The translations under genes and the position numbers were made by a program. The notes under the pieces were generated by a model, which ran no database searches, was not told the origin of the DNA, and saw only the letters and a list, made by a program, of their open reading frames with translations. A stretch of 64,000 nucleotides of DNA from Amycolatopsis benzoatilytica AK 16/65 (GTDB lineage: Bacteria; Actinomycetota; Actinomycetes; Mycobacteriales; Pseudonocardiaceae): positions 5,234,367 through 5,298,366 of the forward strand of contig NZ_KB912942.1 of the NCBI RefSeq assembly GCF_000383915.1, given 5' to 3'. This document shows, piece after piece, positions 1 to 8,293 of the stretch; within the stretch, counting starts at the first letter, position 1, and each line of letters begins with the position of its first letter.

Positions 1-2849
1 GGCCAGGTGAAGTTCAAGCCGTCACTGGACACCGTGCTGCCCGGCTTCGCCCCGGCCTGGGCCAGCGCATCCGCCGAGTAGCTCCAGCCGCCCCCGTCGA
101 AGTTGCCCGCTGCCGAATTCGAATCCGGCGAAAGGCCGGTGTTGTCCACTGTGGCCAGCCAGCTGCCCGGCTTCGCGACCAGCACCGTCAACACCGTCTG
201 CACGTCGGCCAGGCCCGGCGAGGAGAACGTGACCGGGATCCGGCGCGGGCCGTCCGCGGTGCCGGCCGGGACGCTCACCGTCACCGCGGCATGTCCCTTG
301 CCCGCTGCGGGCACCTGGATGGACCCGGTCGCAGGGGACAGCGTGATGCCGTCCACGCTGCCCGCGGAGTAGGTCCAGGTCTTCGCGGTGCCGGACAGAT
401 CCTGCACCCCGACCGAAACCGAAGCAGTCGTGCCGGCGGGCACCACCGCGCGGGCCGGGTCCGCGAAGGACAGACTCGGCTTTTCCTGTTCCCGGAACGA
501 CGGCGGTGCATCGGACGGAGAAGAGCCCCAAGCGGTCTCGGTCGTCGAGCGGGTGAAGTCGAGCTGGCCGCCCTGCGAGATCAGCCCTTCGGGCAGCCAC
601 GCCTTGCTGGCCGCGCTGCCGTTGACCTTCAGGCTGCCGACGTACTCGCCGGTGCCGGGCGCGTTCACGGTGATCTTCTTGCCCGCGCCGGTGGTCAGTT
701 CCGTGTGCGGGAACCGAGGTGTGGTCAGGACCGTTTCGGCGCGGCCCGGGATCTCCGGGTAGATGCCGAGGGCCGACCACACGTACCAGGCCGACATCTG
801 GCCCAGGTCGTCGTTGCCGATCAGGCCCTCCGGACGCGGGTTGTACAGCTCGTCCATCGCCCGGCGCACGATGTTCTGCGTCTTCGCCGGCGCGCCGGCG
901 AACGAGTACACGTACGGCGCGTTCGAGTTCGGCTCGTTGCCCAGGAACGCGTACGGCTCATGGGTTCCGGCGTTCAGCTTCGTGAAGAAGGTGTCCAATC
1001 GCGACTGGACAGCGGTGTTGCCGCCGAACGCGGTGGTCAGACCGCCGAGGTCGTAGGGGACCATCCAGTCGTACTGCGCGCCGTTGCCTTCGACCCAGCC
1101 CTGCGAGCTCGACGGGTCGTAGTTCGCGGAGAACGAGCCGTCGGAGTTGCGCGGCTGCAGATGCCCGGTACCGGGGTTGTAGAGGTTCTGCCAGTTCTGC
1201 GCGCGCTTCATGAACGTGGTGTAGGTGGCTCCGTCGCCGAGCCGTTTCGCGAACTGGGCGATGGCGAAGTCCGCGCTGGTGTACTCCAGCGTGTCCGCCG
1301 CCGCACCCGGCACGTAGCCGAGCTTCTGGTAGTCGGCCAGACCTGGCCGTTCCACGTAACCCTGCGTCGGCTGGGTTGCGCCCTTGATCATGAGCAGCAA
1401 TGCCTTCTGCGCGTCGAAGTCACGCGCGCCGTAGGCGTAGGCGCTGGAAACGATGATGTGGTACGGATCCCCGTTCATCACGCCGGTGTAGTCGTTCGCC
1501 ACCGTCCAGCGGTCCCACGAGCCGCCTTGTTCGGCGTAGGCCATCATCGAGCGCACCAGGTCGGAAGTCTGGTGCGGATCGATGGTGGCCAGCAGCGGGA
1601 CCTCGGACCGGTAGATGTCCCAGCCGGAGATGTTGGTGTACATCGCGTGCCCGCGCTCGGCCTGGTGGATGCGGCCGTCGAAGCCCGGGTACCGGCCGTC
1701 CGCATCGGAAAACACGTTCGGCTGGATCAGCGCGTGATACAGCGACGTGTAGAACGTCGTCGTGTCGGCGTCGCTGCCCCCGCTGACCTGGATCTTGCCG
1801 AGCTGGTCGTTCCACGCCTGGCGAGCCGAGGCAGCGACCACGTCGAACGGCTTCTTCCCGTCGTTCTCCGCCTTCAGATTCGCCTTCGCCCCGTCGACGG
1901 ACACAAAGGACAGCCCGACCTGGACGTTGACCTGCGCGCCGTTCAGATTCGGGAACGTCACGTACCCGCCGCTGCCCGGGCCGCTGACCGTGGTGTCCTG
2001 CGGCTTCGAAAACGCCGGCCGGGCCAGCGAGGAGCCGATTCCGTTGAGCTGCGCGACTTTCGCCTTCGCGCCACCGGTCTCCGCGGTCTTGCCCGGCGTC
2101 ACCGCGCCGTTCTTCCAGGTGCCGACCGAGGCGAACGGGGTGTCGAACTTCGCCGAGAAGTAGACCCGGTAGGAGTCCTTCGCGCCGCAGAACCGGCCGC
2201 TGGTCGCCCAGCCGCTGATGGTGTCCTTGCCGATGGTGATCGACGCGTCGTCGGTGCCGTTGACCGAGCCGGAAGTGTTGACGAGCAAGGTGGACGCCGC
2301 GCCCGCCGGGTAGGTGAACCGGCCGGAACCGGTGCGCTGGGTCGCGCTCAGCTCGACCTTCGCGCCGTTGTCGAGCGCGACGTCGTACTTGCCGGCGGTC
2401 GCGTGCTCGTTCTTGTGGTCGAACGTCGAGGTGTAATGGCCCGGATCGGTCGCGGGCGACGTGCTGACCTCGCCGACGTAGGGCATGAACGGGATGTCTT
2501 GATACGTCGTGCAGCCCGCGCCGGAAAGGTGCGTCAGGCTGAACCCGGTGAGTGTGTTGTCGTCGTAGAAATAGCCGCCCGGCTGGGATTTCTTGGTGTC
2601 CGGGCTCCACTGGACCATGCCGAACGGGGCCACCGCGCCGGGGAAGGTGTTGCCCGCCCCGCCGCCGGTGCCGTGGTCCGCGCCGCCGGGCCGGGTGCCG
2701 ACGAACGGGTTCACCCATTTCGCCAGGTCAGCGGTCTTGCCGACGGCCGGCGCGGCCGTCGCCAGTGCGGGGGCGGCCGCCGCCACCACCGCGGAAGTCA
2801 CCAAGATCAGTCCGGCTCTCCAGCGCGCTCGCGCCATCGCCATCGCCAT
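1..2849 (-). CDS. Secreted GH92 family alpha-mannosidase (3' end outside window)
   Basis: Exo-acting, calcium-dependent alpha-mannosidase of glycoside hydrolase family 92, predicted to be exported and to release mannose from mannosides. At least 949 residues are visible. The start at 2849 gives a short MAMAMARAR n-region, a hydrophobic stretch and an Ala-rich cleavage site near residue 33; GGAG lies 5 bp upstream. Two more in-frame ATGs (2843, 2837) are possible starts. Family signatures are the EGN/QYDW/VPYD block near residue 585 (usually VPHD, so slightly variant) and GNDDLGQMSAWYVWSALG near residue 680. After about residue 790 comes a beta-sandwich of NEW3 type, then the start of a further C-terminal, probably sugar-binding, domain cut by the window edge. 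It is divergent from a LacI regulator and next to mannose-6-phosphate isomerase, which fits mannose release. Confidence 0.93.
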   Translation of the reverse strand, partial: MAMAMARARWRAGLILVTSAVVAAAAPALATAAPAVGKTADLAKWVNPFVGTRPGGADHGTGGGAGNTFPGAVAPFGMVQWSPDTKKSQPGGYFYDDNTLTGFSLTHLSGAGCTTYQDIPFMPYVGEVSTSPATDPGHYTSTFDHKNEHATAGKYDVALDNGAKVELSATQRTGSGRFTYPAGAASTLLVNTSGSVNGTDDASITIGKDTISGWATSGRFCGAKDSYRVYFSAKFDTPFASVGTWKNGAVTPGKTAETGGAKAKVAQLNGIGSSLARPAFSKPQDTTVSGPGSGGYVTFPNLNGAQVNVQVGLSFVSVDGAKANLKAENDGKKPFDVVAASARQAWNDQLGKIQVSGGSDADTTTFYTSLYHALIQPNVFSDADGRYPGFDGRIHQAERGHAMYTNISGWDIYRSEVPLLATIDPHQTSDLVRSMMAYAEQGGSWDRWTVANDYTGVMNGDPYHIIVSSAYAYGARDFDAQKALLLMIKGATQPTQGYVERPGLADYQKLGYVPGAAADTLEYTSADFAIAQFAKRLGDGATYTTFMKRAQNWQNLYNPGTGHLQPRNSDGSFSANYDPSSSQGWVEGNGAQYDWMVPYDLGGLTTAFGGNTAVQSRLDTFFTKLNAGTHEPYAFLGNEPNSNAPYVYSFAGAPAKTQNIVRRAMDELYNPRPEGLIGNDDLGQMSAWYVWSALGIYPEIPGRAETVLTTPRFPHTELTTGAGKKITVNAPGTGEYVGSLKVNGSAASKAWLPEGLISQGGQLDFTRSTTETAWGSSPSDAPPSFREQEKPSLSFADPARAVVPAGTTASVSVGVQDLSGTAKTWTYSAGSVDGITLSPATGSIQVPAAGKGHAAVTVSVPAGTADGPRRIPVTFSSPGLADVQTVLTVLVAKPGSWLATVDNTGLSPDSNSAAGNFDGGGWSYSADALAQAGAKPGSTVSSDGLNFTW

Positions 2850-2902
2850 CGCCTCTCCAGTTGTCCGGCGCGACCCGGGCTGCCCTCGGTCGAGGCATCG
2901 AT

Positions 2903-2914
2903 GACAACCTTGTC
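2903..2914. promoter_or_regulatory. Candidate LacI operator upstream of the GH92 gene
   Basis: GACAACCTTGTC, an inverted repeat of GACAA/TTGTC around a 2-bp centre, 54 bp upstream of the GH92 start. The same motif (GACAACGTTGTC) recurs at the start of the divergent lacI gene. The even-length GACAAnnTTGTC palindrome resembles LacI-family operators. Binding by the adjacent regulator is inference. Confidence 0.55.
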
Positions 2915-3057
2915 GCGCTCCGTCGATGCGGGACACCTTGGGCACTGGCTCACGAGGTCGTCAAGACTACGGTGGGAGCCTGTCCAGTTCCAGACAGCGA
3001 TGTCCACCATCCGCACCAGCACGTTCGTCGGCCACCGGCGCGATCGCGGGCGGCCCA

Positions 3058-3087
3058 TTGACAGCGCACCGGGAAATGGTGTCCAAT
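3058..3087 (+). promoter_or_regulatory. Candidate promoter of lacI-type gene
   Basis: TTGACA at 3058-3063 and TCCAAT at 3082-3087 with an 18-bp spacer would start transcription near 3094. That is just before the ATG at 3098 and the operator at 3100-3111, so a bound repressor would sit on the initial transcribed region. Confidence 0.45.
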
Positions 3088-3097
3088 CCCGGGCATT

Positions 3098-4150
3098 ATG
3101 ACAACGTTGTCTCACTCCGGCCGGGACGCGGACGGCGTCCCCCGCCCCGCGAGCAGGCGGGCCACGATGAGCGACGTCGCCCGGCTGGCCGGCGTCAGCA
3201 TCAAGACCGTGTCCCGGGTCGTCAACGACGAACCCGCGGTGCACCCGGACACCGCCGAGCGGGTGGTGGCCGCGATCGAGCAGCTCGGGTTCCGCCGGAA
3301 CCTGGGTGCGCGCAACCTGCGCCGCGGCTCGACCACCGGCACCATCGGCCTGGTCGTGGAGGACGTCGGCAACCCGTTCTACTCCGAGCTGAACCGCGCG
3401 GTGGAGCGGATCGCCACCTCCTTCGGCAGGCACGTGCTGACCGGGTCGTCCGGCGAGAACTCCGACCGCGAACGCGAACTGGCGCTGGAATTCTGCGCGC
3501 GCCGGGTGGACGGGCTGCTGATCGTGCCCGCCGGGCTGCAGCACGGGTACCTGGTGCCGGAAATGCGCGCGGGCACCCCGGTGGTGTTCCTCGACCGGCC
3601 GGCCGGCGACATCGTCGCGGACACGGTGCTGGTGGACAACCTCGGCGGCACCGTCGAAGCGGTCGGCCACCTTGTCCGGCACGGGCACCGGCGGATCGCG
3701 TTCCTCGGCGACAGCCCGGACATCTTCACCGCGTCCGAGCGGCTCCGCGGCTTCCGGGAAGGCTGTGTGCGCAACGGGATCTCCTACGACGAGAGCCTCG
3801 TGGTGATGCAGACGCCGACGCCGGAGACGGTCGGGCAGGCGGTGCGCAAGCTGGTCGAAGGACCGGCTCCGGCCACCGCCGTGATCGCCGGCAACAACCG
3901 GGTCGCGGTGCACCTGCTGCGCGCGCTCGCGCACGCCGAGCACCGGCCCGCGCTGGTGAGCTTCGACGATTTCGAACTGGCGGATCTGCTCGACCCGCCG
4001 GTCACCGTGATCGCCCATGACGTCAGCGCCCTCGGACACGCGGCGGCAGAGCTGCTGTTCGCTCGCATCCAAGGGGATCAGTCCGCACCGAGAAAGGTAG
4101 TTCTGCCCGTGCACCTAGTCGCCCGCGGTTCCGGAGAGGCCGCCCTGTGA
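3098..4150 (+). CDS. LacI family transcriptional regulator
   Basis: Sugar-responsive repressor with an N-terminal LacI helix-turn-helix at about residues 24-48 (DVARLAGVSIKTVSRVVND) and a periplasmic-binding-protein-like effector domain to the C-terminus; 350 residues from 3098. The start is ambiguous. The ATG at 3098 has no Shine-Dalgarno and overlaps a GACAACGTTGTC palindrome, but a nearby promoter would make it almost leaderless and it gives a complete headpiece. The alternative ATG at 3167 leaves only two residues before DVA. It ends in a GTGA overlap with the isomerase gene. It probably controls the GH92 gene, itself and the downstream sugar uptake genes. Confidence 0.92.
   Translation: MTTLSHSGRDADGVPRPASRRATMSDVARLAGVSIKTVSRVVNDEPAVHPDTAERVVAAIEQLGFRRNLGARNLRRGSTTGTIGLVVEDVGNPFYSELNRAVERIATSFGRHVLTGSSGENSDRERELALEFCARRVDGLLIVPAGLQHGYLVPEMRAGTPVVFLDRPAGDIVADTVLVDNLGGTVEAVGHLVRHGHRRIAFLGDSPDIFTASERLRGFREGCVRNGISYDESLVVMQTPTPETVGQAVRKLVEGPAPATAVIAGNNRVAVHLLRALAHAEHRPALVSFDDFELADLLDPPVTVIAHDVSALGHAAAELLFARIQGDQSAPRKVVLPVHLVARGSGEAAL
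3100..3111. promoter_or_regulatory. Candidate LacI autoregulatory operator
   Basis: Perfect 12-bp palindrome GACAACGTTGTC starting at the G of the lacI ATG and about 6 bp downstream of the predicted transcription start. It matches the site at 2903-2914, and both are preceded by AT. Confidence 0.6.
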
Positions 4151-5184
4151 CCCAGCATCTCGAACCGGTCCGGCTCCCGGCCAACCAGCCGCCGCAGTTC
4201 TACCGCGGCGGCGACGCGATCGCCGCCCTGCGCGGCGCCACCGGCACCGGCACCAAGTTCGGTCCGGAGGACTGGGTCGGTTCCGTCACCACCATGTTCG
4301 GCCAGGAGACCAACGGCCTCACCAAGCTGCCCGGCGGGAGCTGGCTGCGCGACTCGGTCGTCGCCGACCCCGAGGCGTGGCTGGGCGCGGCGCACGTCGC
4401 CAAGCTCGGCGACTCCACCGGCCTGCTGGTGAAGCTGCTCGACGCCGGGCAACGGCTCCCGGTGCACTTCCATCCGACGGACTCCTTCGCCCGCAAGCAC
4501 TTCGACTCGCACTTCGGCAAGACCGAGGCGTGGATCGTGGTCGGCACCTATGGCGAGGACCCGCGGGTGTACCCCGGTTTCCGGGAAACGCTGAGCAAGG
4601 ACACCGTCGCGGAGTGGACGCGGGAGCAGGACGCGCCGAGCATGCTGGGCGCGCTCAACAGCATCCCGGTGCGGGCCGGCGACACGGTCTACATCCCGGC
4701 CGGGCTGCCGCACGCGATCGGCGAAGGCGTGTTCGTGGTGGAGCTGCAGCAGCCGACGGACTTCAGCCTGACCCTGGAATGGCGCGATTTCCTCGCGTCG
4801 CCGGAAAAGGGCCACCTCGGCATCGGCTTCGACACCGCCATCGAAACCCTGGACACCTCCGGCTGGGACGACGAGCGGCTCGCGACGATCGTCAAGCACA
4901 CCGCGGGGGATGACGCACAGACGGTGGACTTGCTGGCTCCCGGTTCCGCGGAGTTCTTCCGGGCCGACCGGATCCAGCTGACCGGTGGCGCGTTCGCCCT
5001 GGACCCGTCGTTCAGCGTGCTCGTCGCGCTCGACGGCGCCGGCACGCTGCGCACCGAGCGCGGCGGCGAGTTCCCGGTGGCCAAGGGCGACACCTACGTG
5101 GTGCCGTTCGCGGCGGGCCAGACCGAGCTGTCCGGTTCGCTGACCGTCATCCGCTGCCGTCCGCCCGCCCCCGAAGGGAGTTAG
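4147..5184 (+). CDS. manA: Class I mannose-6-phosphate isomerase-like cupin protein
   Basis: Predicted to interconvert mannose 6-phosphate and fructose 6-phosphate, feeding mannose into glycolysis. It is a 345-residue two-cupin protein. The metal-binding region carries HFHPTD near residue 104 and a following GKTEAWIV segment; GLPHAIGEGVFVVELQQPTD supplies the second part of the site. The GTG start is inside a 4-bp overlap with lacI, so the genes are translationally coupled. Transport genes follow after 5 bp. No sugar kinase is encoded next to it, so phosphorylation must come from elsewhere. Substrate choice rests on family membership and on the GH92 neighbour. Confidence 0.82.
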   Translation: MTQHLEPVRLPANQPPQFYRGGDAIAALRGATGTGTKFGPEDWVGSVTTMFGQETNGLTKLPGGSWLRDSVVADPEAWLGAAHVAKLGDSTGLLVKLLDAGQRLPVHFHPTDSFARKHFDSHFGKTEAWIVVGTYGEDPRVYPGFRETLSKDTVAEWTREQDAPSMLGALNSIPVRAGDTVYIPAGLPHAIGEGVFVVELQQPTDFSLTLEWRDFLASPEKGHLGIGFDTAIETLDTSGWDDERLATIVKHTAGDDAQTVDLLAPGSAEFFRADRIQLTGGAFALDPSFSVLVALDGAGTLRTERGGEFPVAKGDTYVVPFAAGQTELSGSLTVIRCRPPAPEGS

Positions 5185-5189
5185 CGCCG

Positions 5190-5954
5190 ATGAGCGAGAT
5201 CCTGCTCGACGCGGTGGACCTGACCAAGCACTACGGATCGGTGGAAGCCCTGCGCGGCGCGTCTTTCCAGGCGCGCGCGGGCGAGGTGACCGCCTTGATC
5301 GGCGACAACGGCGCGGGCAAATCCACGCTCGTGAAGTGCCTGTCCGGGGCCGAACAGCCGACGTCGGGCCGGATCTTGCTCGACGGCGCGGAGATCCAGC
5401 TGGACTCGCCGGTGACCGCGCGCAGGCTCGGCATCGAAACCGTCTACCAGGATCTCGCCGTCGCGCCGGAGCTGGACCCGGCGGCAAATCTGTTCCTGGG
5501 CCGGGAAATCCCGCGCAAGGGCCTGCTGGGCAAGCTCGGCATGCTGGACAAGGCGGAGATGCGCCGGCAGGCGGTCGCCGAATTCGACCGGCTCGGCGTC
5601 ACGTTGCAAAGCACCGACGTGCCGATCGGGTCGCTCTCCGGCGGGCAGCGGCAAAGCGTCGCGGTCGCCCGGTCGGTGGTGTGGGCGTCGAAGGTCGTGT
5701 TCATGGACGAGCCGACCGCGGCACTGGGGGTGGTGCAGCGCGAACGCGTGCTGGAGGTGATCAAGAAGGTTCGGGACAAGGGCATCGCGGTGGTGCTGAT
5801 CAGCCACAACATGCCCGAGGTGCTGTCGGTTTCGGACCGGATCGAGGTGCTGCGGCTGGGCAAGCGGGTCGCCCGGTTCGCCGGGGCGGACACGAAGCTC
5901 GAGGACCTGGTCGCGGCGATGACCGGTGCCCTGGTGCAGGAGGAGGCGGCCTGA
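5190..5954 (+). CDS. Sugar ABC transporter ATP-binding protein
   Basis: ATPase of a monosaccharide (CUT2/ribose-type) importer. Walker A is GDNGAGKST near residue 37, the signature is LSGGQRQSVAVAR near 150, Walker B is VVFMDEPTAALG near 170. At 254 residues it has one nucleotide-binding domain; classical RbsA-type proteins have two in about 500 residues, so it probably works as a homodimer. The stop overlaps the permease ATG (ATGA). It belongs to the lacI-manA operon. Confidence 0.93.
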   Translation: MSEILLDAVDLTKHYGSVEALRGASFQARAGEVTALIGDNGAGKSTLVKCLSGAEQPTSGRILLDGAEIQLDSPVTARRLGIETVYQDLAVAPELDPAANLFLGREIPRKGLLGKLGMLDKAEMRRQAVAEFDRLGVTLQSTDVPIGSLSGGQRQSVAVARSVVWASKVVFMDEPTAALGVVQRERVLEVIKKVRDKGIAVVLISHNMPEVLSVSDRIEVLRLGKRVARFAGADTKLEDLVAAMTGALVQEEAA

Positions 5955-6997
5955 TGAGCGCTCCCGCGAAGGACATTCAGACCACTGTGGACGGCGGATT
6001 CAGCAAGCGTCCACTGGGGAAACGGCTCATCGGGGCCAACACGTTCTGGATCGCTCTCGTGCTGATAGCTCTGATCGCGGTATTCACCGCCATCGCGCCG
6101 GCCGAGTTCGCGACGCTGTTCACCTTCCAGACACTGCTGATCGAAACTTCTGTGCTGCTGGTGCTTTCGGTCGGCATGACGTTCGTGATCATCACCTCCG
6201 GCATCGACCTGTCGGTCGGGTCAGTGCTGATCTTCTCCGGCATGGTCGCCGGGAAGATCATGGAAGCGCTCAGCGGCGGCGATGCCTCGCACACCGGCTG
6301 GGGTGTGATCACAGTGGGGCTCGTCGCAGCAATAATCGCAGGCACGATCTGGGGCTTCGTCAACGGATTCCTGATCGCGGTGGCGGGCATCCCGCCGCTG
6401 ATCGTCACGCTCGGCACGATGGGTGCCGCCCTGGGCGCGTCCTACCTGCTCAACGGCGGTTCGGACGTGCGCAGTGTGCCCACCGAACTGAACAAGACCC
6501 TCGGCTACGGCACATCGTTCGGCGGGATCCCGAACCTGGTGCTGGTGGCCGTGGTGATCACGCTGATCGGCGCGTGGCTGCTGCACACCACGCGATTCGG
6601 CCGCTACACGTTCGCCGTCGGTTCGAACGCCGAGGCGGCACGCCGCTCGGGCATCGGCGTGACCGCGCACCTGCTCAAGGTGTACCTGCTCACTGGCTTC
6701 CTGGCCGGCATCGCAGGTTTCCTGTCGCTGGCTTACTACGCGTCGACCACGATTTCGGCGCACACCAACGACAACCTCAACGCCATCTCCGCGACGGTGA
6801 TGGGCGGCACGAGCCTCTTCGGCGGCGTCGGCTCGATGCTGGGCACGGTGATCGGGGTCTTCATCCCGGCGGTGCTGAAGAAGGGCTTCAACATCACGCA
6901 CGTGCAGGACTTCTGGCAGATGATCGCGGTCGGCGCGGTCCTGATCGCGGCGGTGTGGTTCGACCAGCGCCGCCGCCGCAAGCGCAACTCCCGCTGA
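5954..6997 (+). CDS. Sugar ABC transporter permease (RbsC-like)
   Basis: Integral membrane component of the same CUT2-type importer, 347 residues from the ATG that overlaps the ATPase stop. An N-terminal cytoplasmic segment is followed by many hydrophobic helices with typical RbsC landmarks: TFVIITSGIDLSVGS near residue 76, GIPPLIVTLGTMG near 145, and a C-terminal GGTSLFGGVGS motif. The basic tail QRRRRKRNSR ends the protein. It pairs with the lipoprotein encoded next. Confidence 0.93.
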   Translation: MSAPAKDIQTTVDGGFSKRPLGKRLIGANTFWIALVLIALIAVFTAIAPAEFATLFTFQTLLIETSVLLVLSVGMTFVIITSGIDLSVGSVLIFSGMVAGKIMEALSGGDASHTGWGVITVGLVAAIIAGTIWGFVNGFLIAVAGIPPLIVTLGTMGAALGASYLLNGGSDVRSVPTELNKTLGYGTSFGGIPNLVLVAVVITLIGAWLLHTTRFGRYTFAVGSNAEAARRSGIGVTAHLLKVYLLTGFLAGIAGFLSLAYYASTTISAHTNDNLNAISATVMGGTSLFGGVGSMLGTVIGVFIPAVLKKGFNITHVQDFWQMIAVGAVLIAAVWFDQRRRRKRNSR

Positions 6998-7030
6998 ATC
7001 GGTTCCCCTGAGTACAAAGAGGTGCTTACG

Positions 7031-8032
7031 ATGAAACTGAGCAGGACTTTCCTCGCGGCCGGGACTCTCGCGTCCGCGGCGCTGCTGGTCGCCGCATGCG
7101 GGTCCGGGCAGGTGGGACAGAGCGGATCCGGAGACAGCTCGGCTGGCAACTCCGCGAACAGCAAGAAGCTGGCGCTGGTGCCGGGGGTGCAGGCCGAACC
7201 GTTCTACATCTCGATGCAGTGCGGCGCGCAGGAAGAAGCGAAGAAGCTCGGCTACGAGCTGACCACGCAGGCACCGCAGAAGTTCGACGCGGCTATGCAG
7301 ACGTCGATCGTGAACGCGATGGGCTCCAACCCGCCGGCCGCGCTGCTCATCGCGCCGACCGACGACCAGGCGATGCTCGCGCCTATCCAGCAGGTCAAGA
7401 ACCGGGGCACGAAGATCGTCGAGGTGGACACCTCGCTCAAGGACCAGAGCGTCGCGGTGTCGTCGATCTCCTCGGACAACGCCGAGGGCGGCAAGCTGGC
7501 CGCGCAGACCATGGCGAAACTGGCCGGCGACAAACCGGGTTCGGTGCTGATCCTGGACACCATCGCGGGAACATCCACCACCGCGGCCCGTGCGAAGGGT
7601 TTCGAGGATGAGTTGAAGAACCACCCGAACCTCAAGTCGGCGGGCATCCAGTTCACGCAGAACGAGCCGGACCAGGCCGCTTCGAAGGTGACCGCGGCGC
7701 TCGCCTCGACCCCGGACCTGGTGGGGATCTTCGCGACCAACCTGAACACCGGCGAAGGCGCGGCGACCGGTCTGCGCAACGCGGGCAAGATCGGCAAGGT
7801 GAACCTGGTCGGCTTCGACGCCAGCCCGTCCGAAGTGGACGGCCTGAAGAAGGGCGAATACCAGGCGCTGATCGCACAGGACCCGGCGCAGATCGGCACC
7901 CAGGGCGTGGACCAGGCGGTGGCCGCGCTGACCAGCAAGCCGGTGCAGCGGAACCTGACCGCGCAGCTGCACTCGATCACCAAGGACGATCTGGACGCCA
8001 ACTCGAAGTACTTCTACAAGCAGAGCTGCTAA
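7031..8032 (+). CDS. Sugar ABC transporter substrate-binding lipoprotein
   Basis: Periplasmic-binding-protein-type receptor of the importer, 333 residues. The ATG at 7031 is chosen over the upstream GTG at 7022 because AAAGAGG lies about 9 bp before it. The signal peptide ends in a lipobox LVAAC with the lipidated Cys at residue 23, followed by a Ser/Gly linker. The body matches the ribose/galactose-binding fold (ALLIAPTDDQAM, GSVLILDTIAGTSTTAARAKGF). Ligand is unknown; mannose or a mannoside is inferred from the neighbourhood. Confidence 0.9.
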   Translation: MKLSRTFLAAGTLASAALLVAACGSGQVGQSGSGDSSAGNSANSKKLALVPGVQAEPFYISMQCGAQEEAKKLGYELTTQAPQKFDAAMQTSIVNAMGSNPPAALLIAPTDDQAMLAPIQQVKNRGTKIVEVDTSLKDQSVAVSSISSDNAEGGKLAAQTMAKLAGDKPGSVLILDTIAGTSTTAARAKGFEDELKNHPNLKSAGIQFTQNEPDQAASKVTAALASTPDLVGIFATNLNTGEGAATGLRNAGKIGKVNLVGFDASPSEVDGLKKGEYQALIAQDPAQIGTQGVDQAVAALTSKPVQRNLTAQLHSITKDDLDANSKYFYKQSC

Positions 8033-8114
8033 CCTCCGGCGTGCCGGCTAAGAGCAGGTCTCGCCTGGCTCTGTCGTGATGCCTGGGCGGCCGACGGCCA
8101 GTTTGCCTTTCTGT

Positions 8115-8165
8115 CCGTGAAGGGCCCCTTGAGGGCATCCAAGTCCCTGAAGGGGCCCTTCACGG
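8115..8165. repeat. Dispersed GTGAAGGG palindrome, copy 1
   Basis: Inverted repeat beginning CCGTGAAGGGCCCCTT and ending AAGGGGCCCTTCACGG, with inner arms GAGGG/CCCTG and the asymmetric core CATCCAAGT. It lies 82 bp after the sugar-operon stop. Related elements are at 10468, 15826 and 38415. It may form a strong hairpin but has no T-tract. Confidence 0.8.
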
Positions 8166-8210
8166 CCGGACCAGCAGACGGTTCGGCGTGCACCACCTGA
8201 GACAATCTCC

Positions 8211-8240
8211 AAGGGGACTTTCCGCACGGAAAGTCCCCTT
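8211..8240. terminator. Perfect hairpin upstream of the histidine kinase gene
   Basis: AAGGGGACTTTCCG and CGGAAAGTCCCCTT are perfect 14-bp arms around a 2-nt loop. It sits between the sugar ABC operon and the LytS-type kinase gene. The A at the left end and T at the right end make it a plausible bidirectional terminator; an operator role cannot be excluded because TAGGAT (8256-8261), a possible -10 box, follows. Confidence 0.5.
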
Positions 8241-8293
8241 AGTCGCGTTTACAGCTAGGATCTACTCCCCCAGCGCCGGGAGGGAGGCTGCCG

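Noticed and set aside
291..3101. Plus-strand 936-residue frame over the GH92 gene
   Set aside because: It is antisense to a gene with a signal peptide and clear GH92 motifs; it shows no domain of its own.
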